Counted from the first letter of the stretch, positions 36,801 to 46,683 are shown. The stretch: DNA of 64,000 nt from JAQBDA01 sp963709875 (GCA_963709875.1 CAVPYB010000010.1:248001-312000); one strand, 5' to 3'. Translations and numbers: made by a program. The notes: generated from the sequence alone by a model not told the origin.

Positions 36801-38052
36801 ATGACCAAATCAACAACTTCTGGTGACCCCCTGCGCATCCTGATCCTGTTCGCCGATTACGGCTTCGGGCACCGGGCGGCAGCGCTGGCGCTGAAGGCTG
36901 CCCTGGAGCAGCTCTACGGCGACCAGGTGCTGGTGGAGATGCTCAACCCGATCGACGACCCGTCCGCGCCCGGCTTCATGCGCAAGGAGCAGCAGCGCTA
37001 CGACCGGCGCGTGACCGAGACGCCGCAGCTCTACAAGCTGGGCTACGAGATCGGCGATATGGCCCTGACTGCCGACCTGCTCGAAAGCTCGATGGTCGTG
37101 CTGCTCTACGATGCGGTGCGCAAGGCGCTGAAGGGCTTCCACCCGCACGCCATCCTGTGCACCTACCCGTTCTACCTGCCGACCCTGTCCGGCATCTACA
37201 CCCTCTCCGGCGAGTACGTCCCCGTGCTGACCGTGGTGACCGATTTCACCGACGTTAACCGGCTGTGGTTCAATTCGGTGGCGGAGCTGACCGCCGTGCC
37301 GACCGGGATTGCCCGCCAGCATGCCCTGGAGCGCGGTCTGGACCCGGAGAGCGTGCTCATCACCGGCATCCCGGTGATGCCGGCGATTGCTAACGAGACC
37401 CGCTCCAAAGTAGAGATCAGGAAAGAGCTGGGCTGGGACGCGGAGACCTTCACCCTGCTGGCGGTGGGCAGCAAGCGCGTGCGCAACCTGCCTGAGACGC
37501 TGCACGTGTTCAACCACTCCGGGCTGCCGCTTCAGCTCGCGCTGGTGGCGGGCGGCAATGACAGCTTATACAGCTCATTCCAGTCAACAGAATGGCACCA
37601 CAGGGCGCATATCTATAATAAAGTGAGCAATATCCCCACCATGCTGCACGCCGCGGACGCCCTGCTGTGCAAAGCCGGCGGGCTGATCACCTCCGAGGCG
37701 TTGGCAGCCGGGCTGCCGCTGCTCTACGTGGACGTCATCCAGGGGCAGGAGACCGGCAACGTCGAGTACATCCTCGAGCAGGGCGCTGGCGAGCTGGCAA
37801 CCGATCCGGTGGTGGCGCTGGAAACGCTCTTCCATTGGCTGGAGAATGATGGCGCGCTTCTCGAAGAGCGAGCGGCAAACGCCAGGCGCATCGCTTACCC
37901 GCAGGCGGCATTCGACATCGCTCGCCTGGTCTACGACGCCGCCGCTCGTGGCCCGCGTCCAGGTCGGAAAATCCCTCTTCGACCGCAAGCGCCTGACCGC
38001 CCTTCTGGACCGCTTCGATGTACCCTGGCGCTCCCAGGCAGATCAGATCTAG
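36801..38052 (+). CDS. MGDG synthase-like glycosyltransferase (frameshift)
   Basis: Glycosyltransferase of the monogalactosyldiacylglycerol synthase/MurG-like fold, about 416 residues. The N-terminal domain has FADYGFGHRAAALALKAAL, the typical SxGxGH-like donor loop variant. It has VLTVVTDFTDVNRLWF, then the C-terminal ADALLCKAGGLITSEALAAG that binds the UDP-sugar. One extra base near 37957 moves the last 30 residues (VQVGKSLFDRKRLTALLDRF) to another frame. The ATG at 36801 follows AAGGACC. It probably glycosylates a membrane lipid; the acceptor is unknown. Confidence 0.87.
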
Positions 38053-38065
38053 ATTTTCATCAGTT

Positions 38066-38195
38066 TGGGATATTCGTTAATAATACTCTGCGTCGCTGCG
38101 GTTAAGTAAAAAAATTCCTCAGCGTACTCTGCGATCGCCACGGTTAATAATCAACCAAAACTCTGTGTACTCTGTGCTCTCTCTGGTGAACTAGT
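38066..38195. repeat. Cluster of CTCTGCG-type repeat fragments
   Basis: ACTCTGCGTCGCTGCGGTTAA, TACTCTGCGATCGCCACGGTT and ACTCTGTGTACTCTGTGCTC follow each other in the gap after the glycosyltransferase gene. They are diverged relatives of the repeats at 26948 and 30345. Confidence 0.6.
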
Positions 38196-39186
38196 CTAAT
38201 CATTCACCAAAAATTCCGCCCACAGCGGGTAGTGATCCGAGATGCGCCAGGAGATCTGGTCTTTCTCCAACCCACGCGATTTCAGCGCCACCTTCAGGAA
38301 ATCGAACGAGCCGCCGCGGTTGTAATTCATCGACAGCGCCGGCACGCCTTTATCCCCCATGAACCAGGCGATCTGGTCGTAGAACTTGTCCTTCTCAGGC
38401 TCGAACGGGTCGCTGAAGATGGTGCGCGGCACCTTGTTCAGGTCGTCGGGAGTGAACAGCCCGGTGGATGTGAAAGCCTGGTAGAGCAGGTCGTCCTTGC
38501 GGTCGATGTTGAAGTCGCCCAGGGCGATCAGGTTGTGATCCCAGGAGTTCATATCGCGTGCCCACTCCGCCAGCCACTCGGCGATAGCTTGCACTTCCGG
38601 CAGGCGCTCTTCTGCGTTCTTGCCGTAGAGCACGTGCAAGGTCACCAGGATGAAAGTGCGTGTAGCCGACCGAAAGCTGACCGCGTAGGGCGTGCGGGCG
38701 AACTGTCGGCGTAGAGCCGCCGGGTTGATGCTGTCCAACTGCTCGGGCGGCACCACCAGCTCGCACGCCAGCCCGGAGATATTTACTTTGCGCTGGTCGA
38801 ACAGGAACGCCATGCGCTCCCACGTCCCGGCGCTGCCCCTGGTCTCGTCGGTCAGGATCAGGCCCCAGTGCTCGTCACCGCCGATTCAGCAGTTTGAGCA
38901 TGTGGCGCAGCGCCTTCAGCGCGCCGCGTACTTCCTGCAGAGCGATCACATCGAAGCGCGAGACGATCTCGCCGATGATGCGCAGCGAGTGCAGGTCGCG
39001 CTTGGGCGAGTCATCCGGCTCGGACTCCCATTTCTCGGTCAGGTCGCTGAAAGCACGGATATTCCACGTGGCGACCAGCACATTATGGTCCAGGACTTTG
39101 CGCGGGATGGTCTCATCCAGCAGGCTGCGCAGCTCAACCAGCTCGGCGGCGACATCGGGTGGGGGTGGGTCGGTGATTTTTGGCAT
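38196..39186 (-). CDS. Endonuclease/exonuclease/phosphatase family protein (frameshift)
   Basis: EEP-fold hydrolase of about 330 residues. Active-site motifs are LVATWNIRAFSD, IALQEVRGA (metal-binding Glu), ILVTLHVLYG, LIALGDFNIDRKDD and the terminal SDHYPLWAEF. One extra base near 38882 splits the gene between LKLLN and GGDEHWGLILTDE. No signal peptide is seen, so it is probably cytoplasmic; DNA, RNA or phosphoester substrates cannot be told apart. It follows the MFS gene on the same strand by 31 bases. Confidence 0.88.
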
Positions 39187-39217
39187 AGGTGTAGTCTACA
39201 GGAGATTTATCCCTGCG

Positions 39218-40516
39218 TCAATTCTCCGGGGTGGCTGCAGGCGGCATGCCCCGAATTGCAGCTGCCGGAACGCGCTGGAGCAGCAGATAAACGGCTGTGC
39301 ATAGGCCCAGCAAGGCGATAAATCCGCCCACAATATATACCGCCTGCGGGCTGATGCTCATGAAGGCGTAGCCAGCCCACAGCGGTCCGAAGATCAGCGC
39401 CAGGCTGCGGGCGGATTGGTAAGTACCCAGAAGCTGGCCGCGGTTTCCTTGCACCGCCGTAAAGGGTCAGCATCGACTGCATTGCAGGCTGGCTGACGCC
39501 TTGACCGAAGGCATACGGCGCGAACAGCAAAGTGACCAGGATGGCAGAGTCGATGGTCGCGATCCCGAAGAAGGCTGACCACCAGCGATACCTGCCCGAG
39601 CACAAGCAGCCGCCGCTCTCCGAGCCGCTTGACCAGCGGTTTGAGCAGCGCCAGCTGGGTGAGCACCTGCATGATGCCGTTGAAAGGTCAGCATCAAGCC
39701 GATATACAGCTGCACGCGCTCCTGGTACTGCTGGTCCGGAGAACAGCACCCGGTCAGCGAAGAGTGAGAAGGTAGCCGGTAGGGCTGCGAATGCCAGCGA
39801 GCTGAGGAAGGCCACCATCAGCACCAGCAGGATCAGGCGGTTTCCGAGCAGCTCGCTCAGCGGGATACCGCGGCTGAGCGGTTTTCAAAAGTCTCGAAGC
39901 GCTCTTCGGGCGGCAGCGACTCTTGCAGCGTGAAGATGGTCAGCAGCAGAGTGACTGTGGTGATCAGCGCCGCGCCGATGAAAGGCGCTACTACGCCGTA
40001 GTTGCTGAGTATGCCGCCGAAGGCTGGTCCGAAGATGAAACCCATCCCAAAAGCCGCCTGCACCAATCCCAGACCCTGGGCGCGGTCCTTCTGGGCGGTG
40101 ATATCGCTCATATACGCCTGGGCAATGGTCAAATTTCCCCCGGTGATACCATCCAGGATGCGGGCGATGTACAGCATGATCATCCCCCCGCTGATCGCCA
40201 ACCCCATACCCATGCTGTCGATTGCAGCACCAAGCGGGCGAGCGAAGATAAAGAGCAGGAAAGCCACAACCGTACCTGCCTGGCTGATGATCAGCAAAGG
40301 GCGCCTGCCGTAGCGGTCGGAGAGCCGCCCCAGCCAGGGGGCAGCCAGGAACTGCGCCCCGAAATAGGCGGTCGATAGCAGTGTGATCTGCAATATACTG
40401 CCGTTGAACTCACCCTCCGCGAACAGCGGCAGGATGGGGATGATCACCCCAGCACCGAGGATATTGGTGAATACGATCAGCAGGATCGGGAACGTGCGCC
40501 GGGTAATTAATCCCAC
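39218..40516 (-). CDS. MFS transporter, drug-efflux type (multiple frameshifts)
   Basis: Twelve-helix major facilitator of about 430 residues. The first half is intact: GAGVIIPILPLFAEGEF, the loop GRLSDRYGRRPLLI (motif A) and ARILDGITGGNLTIAQAYMSD resemble TetA-type multidrug exporters. The second half is spread over three frames, with breaks near 39870, 39740, 39685, 39580 and 39460. The pieces AFLSSLAFAALPATFSLF, LTQLALLKPLVKRLGERR, AFFGIATIDSAILVTLLF and RGQLLGTYQSARSLALIFG still follow family order. This is the most damaged gene in the window; true decay is possible, although the residue conservation argues for error. Confidence 0.82.
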
Positions 40517-40632
40517 CCTGGGCTGCCTGTGCAGCTGTCAATTACTCTCCATGGGAGCTAAGTATATCATCGTGATGGTTGGATTTTCTCCTCTCATCCG
40601 GTATAATTCCTTGGATCAGGAGAAGAGAGCCA

Positions 40633-41517
40633 ATGACCAAGTCTATTCACGTCATCGCCAATCCCGCTTCCGGGCAGCCGGAACCGGTGCTGAGTACGCT
40701 CAACTCGGTCTTCAGAGAGGCCGGTTGGGACTGGGATATCTCGATCACCAAGCAAAGCGGGGATGCGAAACGGCTGGCAGGGCATGCAGCGCGAGAAGGT
40801 GCGGACGTCGTCGCAGCTTACGGTGGCGACGGCACGGTCATGGAAGTTGCCATGGGTCTGCGTGCAGGCAGCACCCCGCTGGCGATCCTTCCGGGCGGCA
40901 CCGCTAACCTGATGGCGGTCGAGCTGGGCATCCCCAAGAACCTGGCGGAAGCAGCCGGGATTGCCGTCAGCCAGACCAGCCAGGTGCGCCAGGTGGACAT
41001 GGGCAGGCTGGGTGAGGAGCACTACTTCCTTCTGCGGGTGGGGATCGGCTTCGGGGCGCGCAAAGTCCAGTACGCCGACCGGGCTATGAAGGACAAATAC
41101 GGCATCCTGGCTTACACCCTGGCCGGGTTGAAAGCGCTGAAAGACCAGAATAAAGCCCATTTCAGGCTGGAGATTGACGGTCAGGTACACGAGGTCGATG
41201 GTTTGTCTTGCCTGGTGGATAACGCCGGTAATATCGGGTTGTCCGGGATTGCACCAGCACAGGATATCAGCGTCAGCGATGGTCTTCTCGACCTGATCAT
41301 CGTGCGCAGCAGTGCTTTTGGGAACCTGCTCACGGCGGGACCGAAACTGTACGAGACCAGCGCCAAAGACGAGCTGATGTACCACTGGCAGGCGAAACAC
41401 ATCCGCATCGAAACCAGCCCGGTCGAGCCTGTGCAGGTGGATGGCGAGCTGGCGGGCGATACACCGGTCGAGATCGAGGTCGTTCCGCAAGCGGTCGGCG
41501 TGCTGGTGCAGGGGTGA
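40633..41517 (+). CDS. Diacylglycerol/lipid kinase family protein
   Basis: Lipid kinase of 294 residues related to DgkB/YegS. It has the catalytic-domain loop VIANPASG, the nucleotide motif AAYGGDGTVMEV and PLAILPGGTANLMA, then the C-terminal beta domain ending with VQVDGELAGDTPVEIEV. The ATG at 40633 is preferred to an upstream open-frame start because AGGAGAAGAG precedes it. It likely phosphorylates diacylglycerol or a related lipid at the membrane. The phosphatase gene follows after 9 bases, so the two are co-transcribed. Confidence 0.92.
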   Translation: MTKSIHVIANPASGQPEPVLSTLNSVFREAGWDWDISITKQSGDAKRLAGHAAREGADVVAAYGGDGTVMEVAMGLRAGSTPLAILPGGTANLMAVELGIPKNLAEAAGIAVSQTSQVRQVDMGRLGEEHYFLLRVGIGFGARKVQYADRAMKDKYGILAYTLAGLKALKDQNKAHFRLEIDGQVHEVDGLSCLVDNAGNIGLSGIAPAQDISVSDGLLDLIIVRSSAFGNLLTAGPKLYETSAKDELMYHWQAKHIRIETSPVEPVQVDGELAGDTPVEIEVVPQAVGVLVQG

Positions 41518-41526
41518 AGAACGCGC

Positions 41527-42003
41527 ATGACGGCAGAGATGGCTAACTCGAGCCCCGACATATCACAGATCACCGACTATCTCTACTTATCGGCTTGGCC
41601 GGAGGGCGAGCACGCCGATGAGATCCGCGAGCTGGGCATCCGCCTGATCCTGTCCATGCACTGGGGCAGGCCTTCGCGTTCGTTAGGGAAGCCGCCGCTG
41701 CAACTGCTGTGGCTGCCGACCCTTGACAGCCCATTCACCCCGATGCCGATCGCTTCGCTGCAGCGGGGGGTGGAAGCAGCCCTGCCGATCATCCGCGAGG
41801 GCGGGGGTGTTCTGGCGCACTGCCGCTACGGCATCCACCGCAGCGCAGCCATGGCGTGCTGTGTGCTGATTGGGATGGGCTACACGGCTGAGGAAGCGAT
41901 GCGGCTGGTGAAGGATAAACGCCCGGTCGCAGACCCGAAAATCTGGTACATCCGTAGGCGGATTGAGAAGTTCGAGCAGCACTGGAGCAGCGATCAGTCG
42001 TAA
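41527..42003 (+). CDS. Dual-specificity phosphatase-like protein
   Basis: Cysteine phosphatase of 158 residues. The signature HCRYGIHRSA contains the catalytic Cys and Arg (CxxGxxR), and the upstream LWLPTLDSPFTP carries the conserved Asp region. The N-terminal ITDYLYLSAWP is typical of DSP/PTP-like enzymes. It follows the lipid kinase gene closely, so it may dephosphorylate a lipid or protein connected with that step; this is inference. Confidence 0.88.
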   Translation: MTAEMANSSPDISQITDYLYLSAWPEGEHADEIRELGIRLILSMHWGRPSRSLGKPPLQLLWLPTLDSPFTPMPIASLQRGVEAALPIIREGGGVLAHCRYGIHRSAAMACCVLIGMGYTAEEAMRLVKDKRPVADPKIWYIRRRIEKFEQHWSSDQS

Positions 42004-42136
42004 AATAAGAACCTGACCCGTTTCTCCATGCTCCTCGACAGCTTCGGAAATTCTGGCCGGTTTATGCGCCAGAGTGGAGGCTTATCTATCGCCGCGTGCG
42101 TCAGCCTGGCGTGCCTCTTCTTATCGTTTCGATGTG

Positions 42137-42400
42137 CTAACCATTCGTTCTATCCCCCGTGACGACTTCTTTCTCCTTAGCTTCGATCGCCAGGTGAAGA
42201 ATTTGGAGAAACTCGTCCAACGGGACGCGATGGACTCGTGCAGCCCATTTGACAGTGAGCGCTTTTGCTGCCAGCAGCCGAAGCGAGTATCTTCCAACGC
42301 GTTTGACACCGAATAATTCCATCACCTCGGCGATGTCGCCATATTCTTCCAGGATGGCGGAGATATGGGTGTCCTCGGTTATTTCCATCGTTCTAACCAT
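42137..42400 (-). CDS. DUF1858-like small protein
   Basis: An 87-residue protein with the DUF1858 pattern: MEITEDTHISAILEEYGDIA, VMELFGVKRVG, then AKALTVKWAARVHRVPLDEFL. The cysteines common in that family are absent. The first codon ATG at 42400 is preceded by no clear ribosome site; an internal ATG five codons on would give MEITEDT. It lies downstream of the small membrane protein at 42443-42556 on the same strand and may be in the same Crp/Fnr-controlled unit. Confidence 0.65.
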   Translation of the reverse strand: MVRTMEITEDTHISAILEEYGDIAEVMELFGVKRVGRYSLRLLAAKALTVKWAARVHRVPLDEFLQILHLAIEAKEKEVVTGDRTNG

Positions 42401-42442
42401 AAATATTCGCTGCCTTACCGAGCTACAAAGTAGCTGGTTCTC

Positions 42443-42556
42443 TTATTGGGTCTCGCTTTCTTTCTTCAAGTCGAAATACGCGGCTACTCCTAAAGGAGCC
42501 AGAACAAGGAAAGTCGCCAGTACACCGTGAATAATGTAGATGAGGGTTTCGTTCAT
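42443..42556 (-). CDS. Small single-helix membrane protein, 37 residues
   Basis: A short frame starts with ATG at 42556 after AGGAGATCTACC, an excellent ribosome site. It encodes MNETLIYIIHGVLATFLVLA followed by PLGVAAYFDLKKESETQ: one membrane helix with a short charged tail. A promoter-like box and a Crp/Fnr-type operator lie upstream with correct spacing. I do not recognise the family. The DUF1858-like gene follows. Confidence 0.65.
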   Translation of the reverse strand: MNETLIYIIHGVLATFLVLAPLGVAAYFDLKKESETQ

Positions 42557-42595
42557 GGTAGATCTCCTGTGATATTGGTGGTGTGATCGATCTTT

Positions 42596-42635
42596 AGTTT
42601 ACACAGGGTTTCACATCTATTCAACGACATTTGTC
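42596..42635 (-). promoter_or_regulatory. Crp/Fnr-type operator and promoter of the small membrane protein gene
   Basis: GAC-ATTT-GTC at 42626-42635 within AACGACATTTGTCGGT. On the minus strand a -10 box TAAACT covers 42596-42601, placing the operator centre 41.5 bases before the expected start point, the class II activator position. The matching arrangement at 43453-43492 supports it. Confidence 0.6.
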
Positions 42636-42661
42636 GGTTTTTGATTATCCTGGGCCTGATT

Positions 42662-43354
42662 TTATTCAACCACCTGAGCGATAGCCTTCAACCCCTCTTC
42701 ATCCAGGATTTGGATCTGATGGCGGGTCACCCGGATCATGCCTAGCTCGGACAGCTTGCGCAGCGCGCGGTTGAGCACATCCGGCACGGTGCCTAATTGA
42801 GTAGCAATCTCAGATTGCGTTGCCCAGCGCCTACGCTGCACTGCATTTCCCTCTGCCTGTTCAAGAAGGAAGCGAGCCAGCCGCGCTTCCACCGAACGCA
42901 ATGACAGGTCCTCCACCAGGCGGATCAAGTGCTGCACCCTTCCCGCCAGGTCTTCGATCACAAGTTTTGCCAGGCGCGGCTCTTCGTCCAACAAGCGCGA
43001 GATTGCATCTGGGCGCACTATCCAGACGACGGATTCTTCCAACGCGATCACGGTGGCCTGATTTGGTGCGCCTGTGAATACGCTGATGGCATTGAATGTC
43101 TCCCCCGGTCCCAGTGTCTGGAGCGCTTGCTCACGTCCATCCACCCCGATCTTGACGGCTTTCAACCAGCCGCGCTCGATAATGTACAAACCCCGGCAGG
43201 GTTCTCCTTCGATGAATACGACCTGATCCTGGTCAAAGACGCGCCGGATTGCCGCCTGAATTACCGAGTTCAGGGTATTCGAATCTAACTCGGAGAAGTA
43301 TGACACCCTCTTCAGGATTGTGGATGCATCGCTGTGAGATTCACTGCTGCTCAT
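42662..43354 (-). CDS. Crp/Fnr family transcriptional regulator
   Basis: A 230-residue regulator. The N-terminal cyclic-nucleotide-type beta roll shows FIEGEPCRGLYIIERGWLK and LGPGETFNAISVFTGAPNQA. A long dimer helix (LAGRVQHLIRLVEDLSLRSV) follows, and the C-terminal winged helix has WATQSEIATQLGTVPDVLNR as recognition region. There is no N-terminal cysteine cluster like that of FNR. The ATG at 43354 is chosen over a TTG nine bases earlier. Operators with the GAC-N4-GTC core flank it on both sides, suggesting it controls its neighbours and perhaps itself. Confidence 0.9.
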   Translation of the reverse strand: MSSSESHSDASTILKRVSYFSELDSNTLNSVIQAAIRRVFDQDQVVFIEGEPCRGLYIIERGWLKAVKIGVDGREQALQTLGPGETFNAISVFTGAPNQATVIALEESVVWIVRPDAISRLLDEEPRLAKLVIEDLAGRVQHLIRLVEDLSLRSVEARLARFLLEQAEGNAVQRRRWATQSEIATQLGTVPDVLNRALRKLSELGMIRVTRHQIQILDEEGLKAIAQVVE

Positions 43355-43452
43355 AGGGACCAATTCAGACCGATTGTACTATGCAGGTTAAGATATGACA
43401 AATTCACGATCTACGGATATGCATGGCAATTGCAAAGTTTTGCGCGGTTAAT

Positions 43453-43492
43453 GACTTAAGTCGTTTACCACCCAGCGAAGATCCTATATACT
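43453..43492 (+). promoter_or_regulatory. Crp/Fnr-type operator and promoter of the membrane protein pair
   Basis: AATGACTTAAGTCGTT is a near-perfect palindrome with the core GAC-TTAA-GTC at 43453-43462. TATACT at 43487-43492 is a good -10 box. The operator centre (43457.5) lies 41.5 bases from a start at 43499, the usual activating position of Crp/Fnr proteins. It is also about 100 bases upstream of the regulator's own start. Confidence 0.65.
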
Positions 43493-43534
43493 CGCACTGC
43501 TGGAGCTGTTTCAGCCATAACCGGGAGAGAGAGC

Positions 43535-43936
43535 ATGAAAATTAATCTTAACAAAACCGCCTCCATCCTGGCCTTCATCATCGGCAGCATGGCAATCATT
43601 GCCGGTGGGCGAGTGCTACTGGGAGAATACCCTGGGTATTACGTTATCAACTGGCTACCGGTCTATAACTACACAGTCGGGATCCTAACTGTTAGTATCA
43701 CTGCTGTCCTCATATGGATAAAGCATAGGTTAGCCCTGCCCGCAGCCATGGTGACTTTTAGCGTTCACGCCCTGGTGTTGCTCCTCCTGCTGACAGCCTT
43801 TCGTGAGGTTGTCGCCCCAGAAAGCATCCTGTCCATGGCGATACGGCTGATCGTTTGGGGTATCATCCTGGGATTGATGTTTGCCCAATCGCTCAAAGAT
43901 AAGGCTCCTGATGAGACCGACCCGGCGCAGGTTTGA
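43535..43936 (+). CDS. Four-helix membrane protein of unknown function
   Basis: A 133-residue protein with four hydrophobic segments (ILAFIIGSMAIIAGG, YNYTVGILTVSITAVLIWI, FSVHALVLLLLLTAF, IRLIVWGIILGLMFA) and a short acidic tail. GGGAGAGAGA precedes the ATG. It is the first gene after the Crp/Fnr-type promoter. I do not recognise the family. Confidence 0.75.
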   Translation: MKINLNKTASILAFIIGSMAIIAGGRVLLGEYPGYYVINWLPVYNYTVGILTVSITAVLIWIKHRLALPAAMVTFSVHALVLLLLLTAFREVVAPESILSMAIRLIVWGIILGLMFAQSLKDKAPDETDPAQV

Positions 43937-43977
43937 ATAACGGAAATCACTCTATGACAGGCGAAGAGGTATTTTAT

Positions 43978-44214
43978 ATGACAAAGTTCCTGAGCAAATG
44001 GCTGCGTAAATTCCACCGTTGGATCGCAGTACCGACCGCGTTGATCATCCTGGTGGCAGTTGCTATTAAATTGTTTGGCAGTTCCCAACTCGTAGCTAAC
44101 TGGGATCAGATCGATAAGATCCCCTCTCTATTGATGCTGGTTATGGCGATAAGTGGGGCATATTTATTCCTTCTTCCGTACATCGTTAAATGGCAAAGGA
44201 AACATAAAAATTGA
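43978..44214 (+). CDS. Small membrane protein, PepSY-TM-like
   Basis: A 78-residue protein: LRKFHRWIAVPTALIILVAV forms the first helix and LLMLVMAISGAYLFLLPYIV the second, with a basic tail. The KFHRW start resembles the first helix of PepSY-associated membrane proteins, but only weakly. The ATG at 43978 follows GAAGAGG; an earlier in-frame ATG at 43954 is possible. It is the second gene of the Crp/Fnr-controlled unit. Confidence 0.65.
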   Translation: MTKFLSKWLRKFHRWIAVPTALIILVAVAIKLFGSSQLVANWDQIDKIPSLLMLVMAISGAYLFLLPYIVKWQRKHKN

Positions 44215-44280
44215 TGTGATTATCCCCAAGATCTCCGCTTAGGGCATTGTTAGGGGTAATCTCTAACCTATTTCAGCTTG

Positions 44281-45133
44281 TTATATCGCGATCAAGGCCA
44301 CTGCAGCCAGGCACAATCCCACCCCCAGCCACTGGGTGGGGGATAATTCCTCCTTGTTGATCATCCTGGATAGCAGCACCGTCCCCGCCGGGTACATGGA
44401 GGCCAGCACTGCTGCCACGTCCAGGCGGGTGAGCTGCTGCGCCACCAGGTAGAAGGCATTGCCGCCGGCGTCCAGCAGCCCGGCGATCAGCGCCAGCCAG
44501 ACCTCCTTGCGCGCCCCGGCTCTCAGACGGGCAGTGAATACGATCAGGGTGGTCAGCACGAGCTGCACCGCTTTGGTGACCGCCAGCGGGCCGAAGATGG
44601 CGCCATCGGAGACCTGCGCCAGGGTCACGAAGAAGCCCCCGAAGAAGATGCCGGCAGTCACCGCCAGCCCGATGCTGCGCAGGCGCGCCTCTCCATCCAC
44701 CTTACCGCTGCTGGAAGCCAGCCAGATACCCGCCAGCCCGAGCATAAATCCGAACATCTGGGGCAGCCCAGGAAGTCCTTCTAAGAACGCCCCCACAACG
44801 ACCGGCACGCCCGCACCCACCACACCTGCAGTGGGGGAGACGATCGCCGCGTCTGCCCTGCGCCAGCCCGCGGTACAGGAATACCAGCCCCAGCCCGCCT
44901 GAGATGCCTGCGATGGCTGCCCAGGCGGCGTCAGAGCGGGATGGCAGTCCTTCGCCCACTAGCAGCACCAGCAGCAGGGTAACTCCCAGTCCGGAGATCG
45001 CCGCCAGCGCCAGCACGAGGAATGGACTGCTGCGCCGGGAGGCAAACCCGCCGCTGAAATCGCTCCCGCTCCAGGCTGTAGCAGCTGCAAGAGCCATCAG
45101 CACGCCCGGCAGTTGGATGAATATGGCTGGCAT
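44281..45133 (-). CDS. EamA/DMT-family transporter (frameshift)
   Basis: Drug/metabolite transporter of about 283 residues with ten helices in two EamA repeats. The first half starts GVLMALAAATAWSGSDFSGG. The second ends SRMINKEELSPTQWLGVGLC, the usual last-helix motif. One extra base near 44850 joins GLAQ to ADAAIVSPTAGVVGAGVPVV. It follows the AI-2E-type gene by eight bases and is probably co-transcribed. The substrate is unknown. Confidence 0.87.
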
Positions 45134-45141
45134 CAGATATA

Positions 45142-46611
45142 TCAGGAACTACCGCCTCGCCGCCCGGGCAGTCGCACGCGCCTAGCCCAGCCTTTGAACG
45201 ATTCCCAGTAAGTGGGCTTTACTTCCGGCTCGGCTGGCAGGGGCGGCGGCTCGAGGATCTTGCGGTAGGCGTAGCGGAAGATGATATTTCCGGTGGCGAT
45301 CACGGGCGTTGCCAGCAGCGCACCCAGCACGCCGAATGCCATCGCCCCGGCAATCGTGCCGATGAGCACGATGACCGGCGGCAGGTTGACGGCATCCCCC
45401 ATCACCTTCGGCACCAGGAACTGGTTCTCGATGAGTTGGATCAACACGTACATCCCTAAGACCAACAGGGCGAAGACGATTTGGTTGATGGCAAAATGTG
45501 TCGATCCGAAGAGCAGTGCCAGCAGCACCGCTGGTATCGCCGCCAGGGTGGGGCCGACGCTGGGGATCAGCTCGAAAATCCCGGCGATGATGCCCAGGAA
45601 GAGCGCCTGCGGCACACCCAATATGGCGTTGCCCAGCGTCGTGACTGTGCCGATGATCAGCATCAGCAGCAGCTGCCCGCGCAGGAAGGATGTCCAGGTC
45701 TGGCTGATCTCCCCCATCAACGAGAGCAGCTCGGGCTTGTAAGCCTCCGGCACCAGGTCGGGGTACCAGCCGGAGGCATGCCGCGCCGCCAGCGACATCT
45801 GCAATGAGATCAATAAGGTGATCACGATGCTGACCAGCAGCGTTACCACTGGCCCCAGGATGTTAGCCAGGGTGACAAGCGTCCCGGCGAGCTGCGGCAC
45901 CAGGCTTGCCAGAGTGATATCCTGCACAGGGAAAGGCAGCTGCGCCTGCTCGGCATAGTTCACCAAGGCGCTCCTCACGGCAGCCAGCACCGGTCCCAGG
46001 GCTGTTTGCAGCACCACGTTGCCTTGCAGACTTGCGATGAGTTGCTCCAGACCGGAGACCGCATTGCCTGCCAGCCCCTGGTAGTCGAAATCGATGAAAA
46101 GGTTGATGGTATCCAGCAGGCTGGGGATGACCAGCAGCAGACCGGCTGCAAGGGCGAGCATGACCAGCACATAAGTGACCGCAACCGCCCTACCCCAGCT
46201 CATGCGCCTGCTCAGGGAGTGGATGAGCGGATTGATGAATAGTGCCAGCACGGCGGCGGTGATGACCATCGGGATCACCCCCCGCCCGATATAGACGATT
46301 ACCAGCGCCGCCAGGAAAAGGAACACGCCGACGATGTACTTGGTGGGCGTGGTCCAGGCTGAGCTGGGTGGCAGCACCGGCTCGTGCCTGGTTTGCCCGC
46401 CGGTTAGGGTGGGTCGGGGTGATTTTTCGGGTTGGCGCTCAGGTTTGTTTGCCAGATCTGTGCTGTCCGGCTCGCCCTCCTGCGACTGGATAACTGCTGG
46501 CGCAGATGGTGCCAGCCGGCGTAACAGCACTGCGAAGACTGACACAGCAACACCTGCCAGCGCACCTATAGAAAAAGCCGTTATCCGGTCAGAGTCTGTT
46601 TGATCAGCCAT
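45142..46611 (-). CDS. AI-2E family transporter (TqsA/PerM-like)
   Basis: Intact membrane protein of 489 residues. After one N-terminal helix and a charged, Pro-rich stretch come the helices of the AI-2E family: VITAAVLALFINPLIHSL, FLRGQLLLMLIIGTVTTLG, LGIIAGIFELIPSVGPTLAA and the terminal AFGVLGALLATPVIATGN. Members export autoinducer-2 or act as ion antiporters, so the substrate is open. The first 100 residues are longer than usual. Confidence 0.9.
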   Translation of the reverse strand: MADQTDSDRITAFSIGALAGVAVSVFAVLLRRLAPSAPAVIQSQEGEPDSTDLANKPERQPEKSPRPTLTGGQTRHEPVLPPSSAWTTPTKYIVGVFLFLAALVIVYIGRGVIPMVITAAVLALFINPLIHSLSRRMSWGRAVAVTYVLVMLALAAGLLLVIPSLLDTINLFIDFDYQGLAGNAVSGLEQLIASLQGNVVLQTALGPVLAAVRSALVNYAEQAQLPFPVQDITLASLVPQLAGTLVTLANILGPVVTLLVSIVITLLISLQMSLAARHASGWYPDLVPEAYKPELLSLMGEISQTWTSFLRGQLLLMLIIGTVTTLGNAILGVPQALFLGIIAGIFELIPSVGPTLAAIPAVLLALLFGSTHFAINQIVFALLVLGMYVLIQLIENQFLVPKVMGDAVNLPPVIVLIGTIAGAMAFGVLGALLATPVIATGNIIFRYAYRKILEPPPLPAEPEVKPTYWESFKGWARRVRLPGRRGGSS

Positions 46612-46683
46612 ACAATTCTATCGTTCCAAGTAGATATAACCCTAATTCCCACGGCTGGTTTCGGTTTGGTATTACAAAGGAAA

